Assembly: GCA_002438345.1 (NCBI GenBank)
Contig: DJUJ01000043.1
Coordinates: 6,112-11,574 of the forward strand
Length of the DNA: 5,463 nt
Direction of reading: 5' to 3'
Source of the DNA: Paenibacillus sp. UBA6285
GTDB taxonomy: Bacteria; Bacillota; Bacilli; Paenibacillales; Paenibacillaceae
The notes beneath the pieces were generated by a model. It saw only the letters and a list, made by a program, of their open reading frames with translations. It searched no databases and was not told the DNA's origin. Shown here piece after piece: positions 4,622-5,463 of this stretch. Each line of letters opens with the position of its first letter. Positions within the stretch are counted from its first letter, which is position 1. The position numbers were made by a program, and so were the translations under genes.

Positions 4622-5463
4622 ATGACTAAACCGTTTATCCAAGATCTTGTGAACGATATGACTCTAGAAGAAAAATTGGCCCAATTAACCCAGCTAGGCC
4701 CTCACTATTGGGGTTTGGATGATACCGTGGATTTAACCGGTCCATTCAAGGAACTGAACATTAAGCCGCAGGTAATGGAGAACATCGGAAGCGTTCTGAA
4801 CGGCATTGGAGCCAGGAATGTGATTGATCTGCAGACCCGGCATTTGCAAGCCAGCCGCCAGAAGATTCCCCTGCTCATCATGGCGGATGTCATTCATGGC
4901 TACAGAACCATCCTTCCGATCCCGCTTGCGATAGGTTGTAGCTTTGACATGGAAGCCTGCGAAAGATTCGCTGAAATTGCAGCCAAGGAGAGCGCGGCTG
5001 CCGGTATTCACCTCACTTTCTCACCTATGACTGATCTCGTACGCGATCCGCGCTGGGGACGGGTGATGGAGACATCCGGTGAGGACCCTTATCTGAATGC
5101 CCATGTAACCGAAAGCATGGTACGGGGCTATCAGGGTAAAGACCTAAAAGAAAAAGGGCGTATCGCTGCCTGTGTGAAGCACTTCGCCGGTTATGGCGCT
5201 CCCGAAGGCGGTCGTGAATACAATACGGTGGATATGTCCCTCGGCGTATTACGTGAGTTCTATCTACCAGCCTATAAGGCTGCAGTAGATGCTGGTGTAG
5301 CCATGGTGATGGCCGCATTCAATACGATTGATCGTATACCAGCAAGCGGTAATTCCAAACTTCTCCGCGGGATTCTGCGTGAGGAATGGGGCTTCAACGG
5401 CGTTACCATCGCCGATTTCAATTCCGTCAATGAGCTAATCCCTCATGGTGCTGCCGAGGATGG
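4622..5463 (+). CDS. Glycoside hydrolase family 3, BglX-like beta-glycosidase, N-terminal part (cut by window edge)
   Basis: Hydrolyses beta-linked sugars from the non-reducing end by a retaining mechanism, most likely on an oligosaccharide brought in by the neighbouring transporter. The 280 visible residues cover most of the GH3 N-terminal barrel: MTLEEKLAQL (13-22), ADVIHGYRTILPIPLA (88-103), FSPMTDLVRDPRWGR with the substrate-binding Arg-Asp region (133-147), GEDPYL (153-158), KHFAGYGAPEGGREYNTVDMS (186-206) and the nucleophile region VTIADFNSVNELIPHGAA (261-278). Asp265 is the expected nucleophile; the family usually has SDW/SDH where this protein has ADF. The acid/base residue and the C-terminal domains lie beyond the window. 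There is no signal peptide, so the enzyme should be cytoplasmic. Start: ATG 4622 with AGGAAGG (4607-4613) 8 nt upstream; the frame is open further upstream, but family alignment begins here. It is divergent from the transporter and shares its operator type. Beta-glucosidase is most likely; beta-xylosidase or N-acetylglucosaminidase cannot be excluded by name alone. Confidence 0.93.
   Translation, partial: MTKPFIQDLVNDMTLEEKLAQLTQLGPHYWGLDDTVDLTGPFKELNIKPQVMENIGSVLNGIGARNVIDLQTRHLQASRQKIPLLIMADVIHGYRTILPIPLAIGCSFDMEACERFAEIAAKESAAAGIHLTFSPMTDLVRDPRWGRVMETSGEDPYLNAHVTESMVRGYQGKDLKEKGRIAACVKHFAGYGAPEGGREYNTVDMSLGVLREFYLPAYKAAVDAGVAMVMAAFNTIDRIPASGNSKLLRGILREEWGFNGVTIADFNSVNELIPHGAAED

Noticed and set aside
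4426..4629. 67-codon open frame starting GTG in the GH3 leader, ending across the GH3 start (ATGACTAA)
   Set aside because: No ribosome binding site, no recognised domain, and two other frames are open over the same bases. The stop-start overlap would suit translational coupling, but nothing else supports it, so it is kept only within the leader finding.
4733..5318. Minus-strand open frames antisense to the GH3 gene
   Set aside because: The plus strand encodes all the expected GH3 motifs across this stretch without a break; the antisense frames have no motif.

Overview
This window looks like a carbohydrate-use locus from a low-to-mid GC Firmicute, most likely Paenibacillus or a close relative. 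The evidence is strong purine-rich ribosome binding sites (mostly 8 nt from the start), TTG and GTG starts, sigma-A promoters, a lipoprotein sugar-binding protein whose C-terminus resembles DUF3502, and LplB/LplC (YtcP)-type permeases with no ATPase gene beside them. The genus is an inference from these family traits, not a direct reading.

Layout. Four genes lie on the minus strand, in transcription order: a LplB-type permease (3989 to 3054, TTG start), a LplC/YtcP-type permease (3025 to 2129), a 524-residue lipoprotein substrate-binding protein (2053 to 479), and a LacI-family repressor (410 to beyond base 1, GTG start, cut by the window edge). An 11-bp perfect stem-loop sits between the binding protein and the repressor. 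On the plus strand a glycoside hydrolase family 3 enzyme starts at 4622 and runs off the right edge. It is BglX-like, has no signal peptide, and retains the nucleophile motif.

Control region. The 632 bp between the divergent starts (3990-4621) hold two back-to-back sigma-A promoters. One faces the transporter (TTGACA-18-TATGAT) and one faces the hydrolase (TTGACT-17-TAAGAT). Just downstream of each is an 18-bp operator-like sequence with the palindromic core GAAACGTTTC. The two copies are exact reverse complements and their centres are exactly 200 bp apart. This is the expected form of LacI-family sites, and a LacI-family gene lies at the end of the transporter genes, so the simplest model is joint repression of both arms, possibly with a DNA loop. 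CcpA is the main alternative binder. A 12-bp palindrome lies between the promoters. The hydrolase has an unusually long leader of about 320 nt containing another 12-bp palindrome, a strong hairpin, a weak cre-like site and several open frames.

How the genes work together. A glyco-oligosaccharide is captured by the lipoprotein, imported through the two permeases (probably powered by a shared MsmX-type ATPase encoded elsewhere), and cut inside the cell by the GH3 enzyme. The repressor would respond to the sugar or a breakdown product. The actual sugar cannot be read from the sequence. Overall this is a recognisable type of locus. I found no unknown enzyme system; the most distinctive part is the architecture of the intergenic control region.
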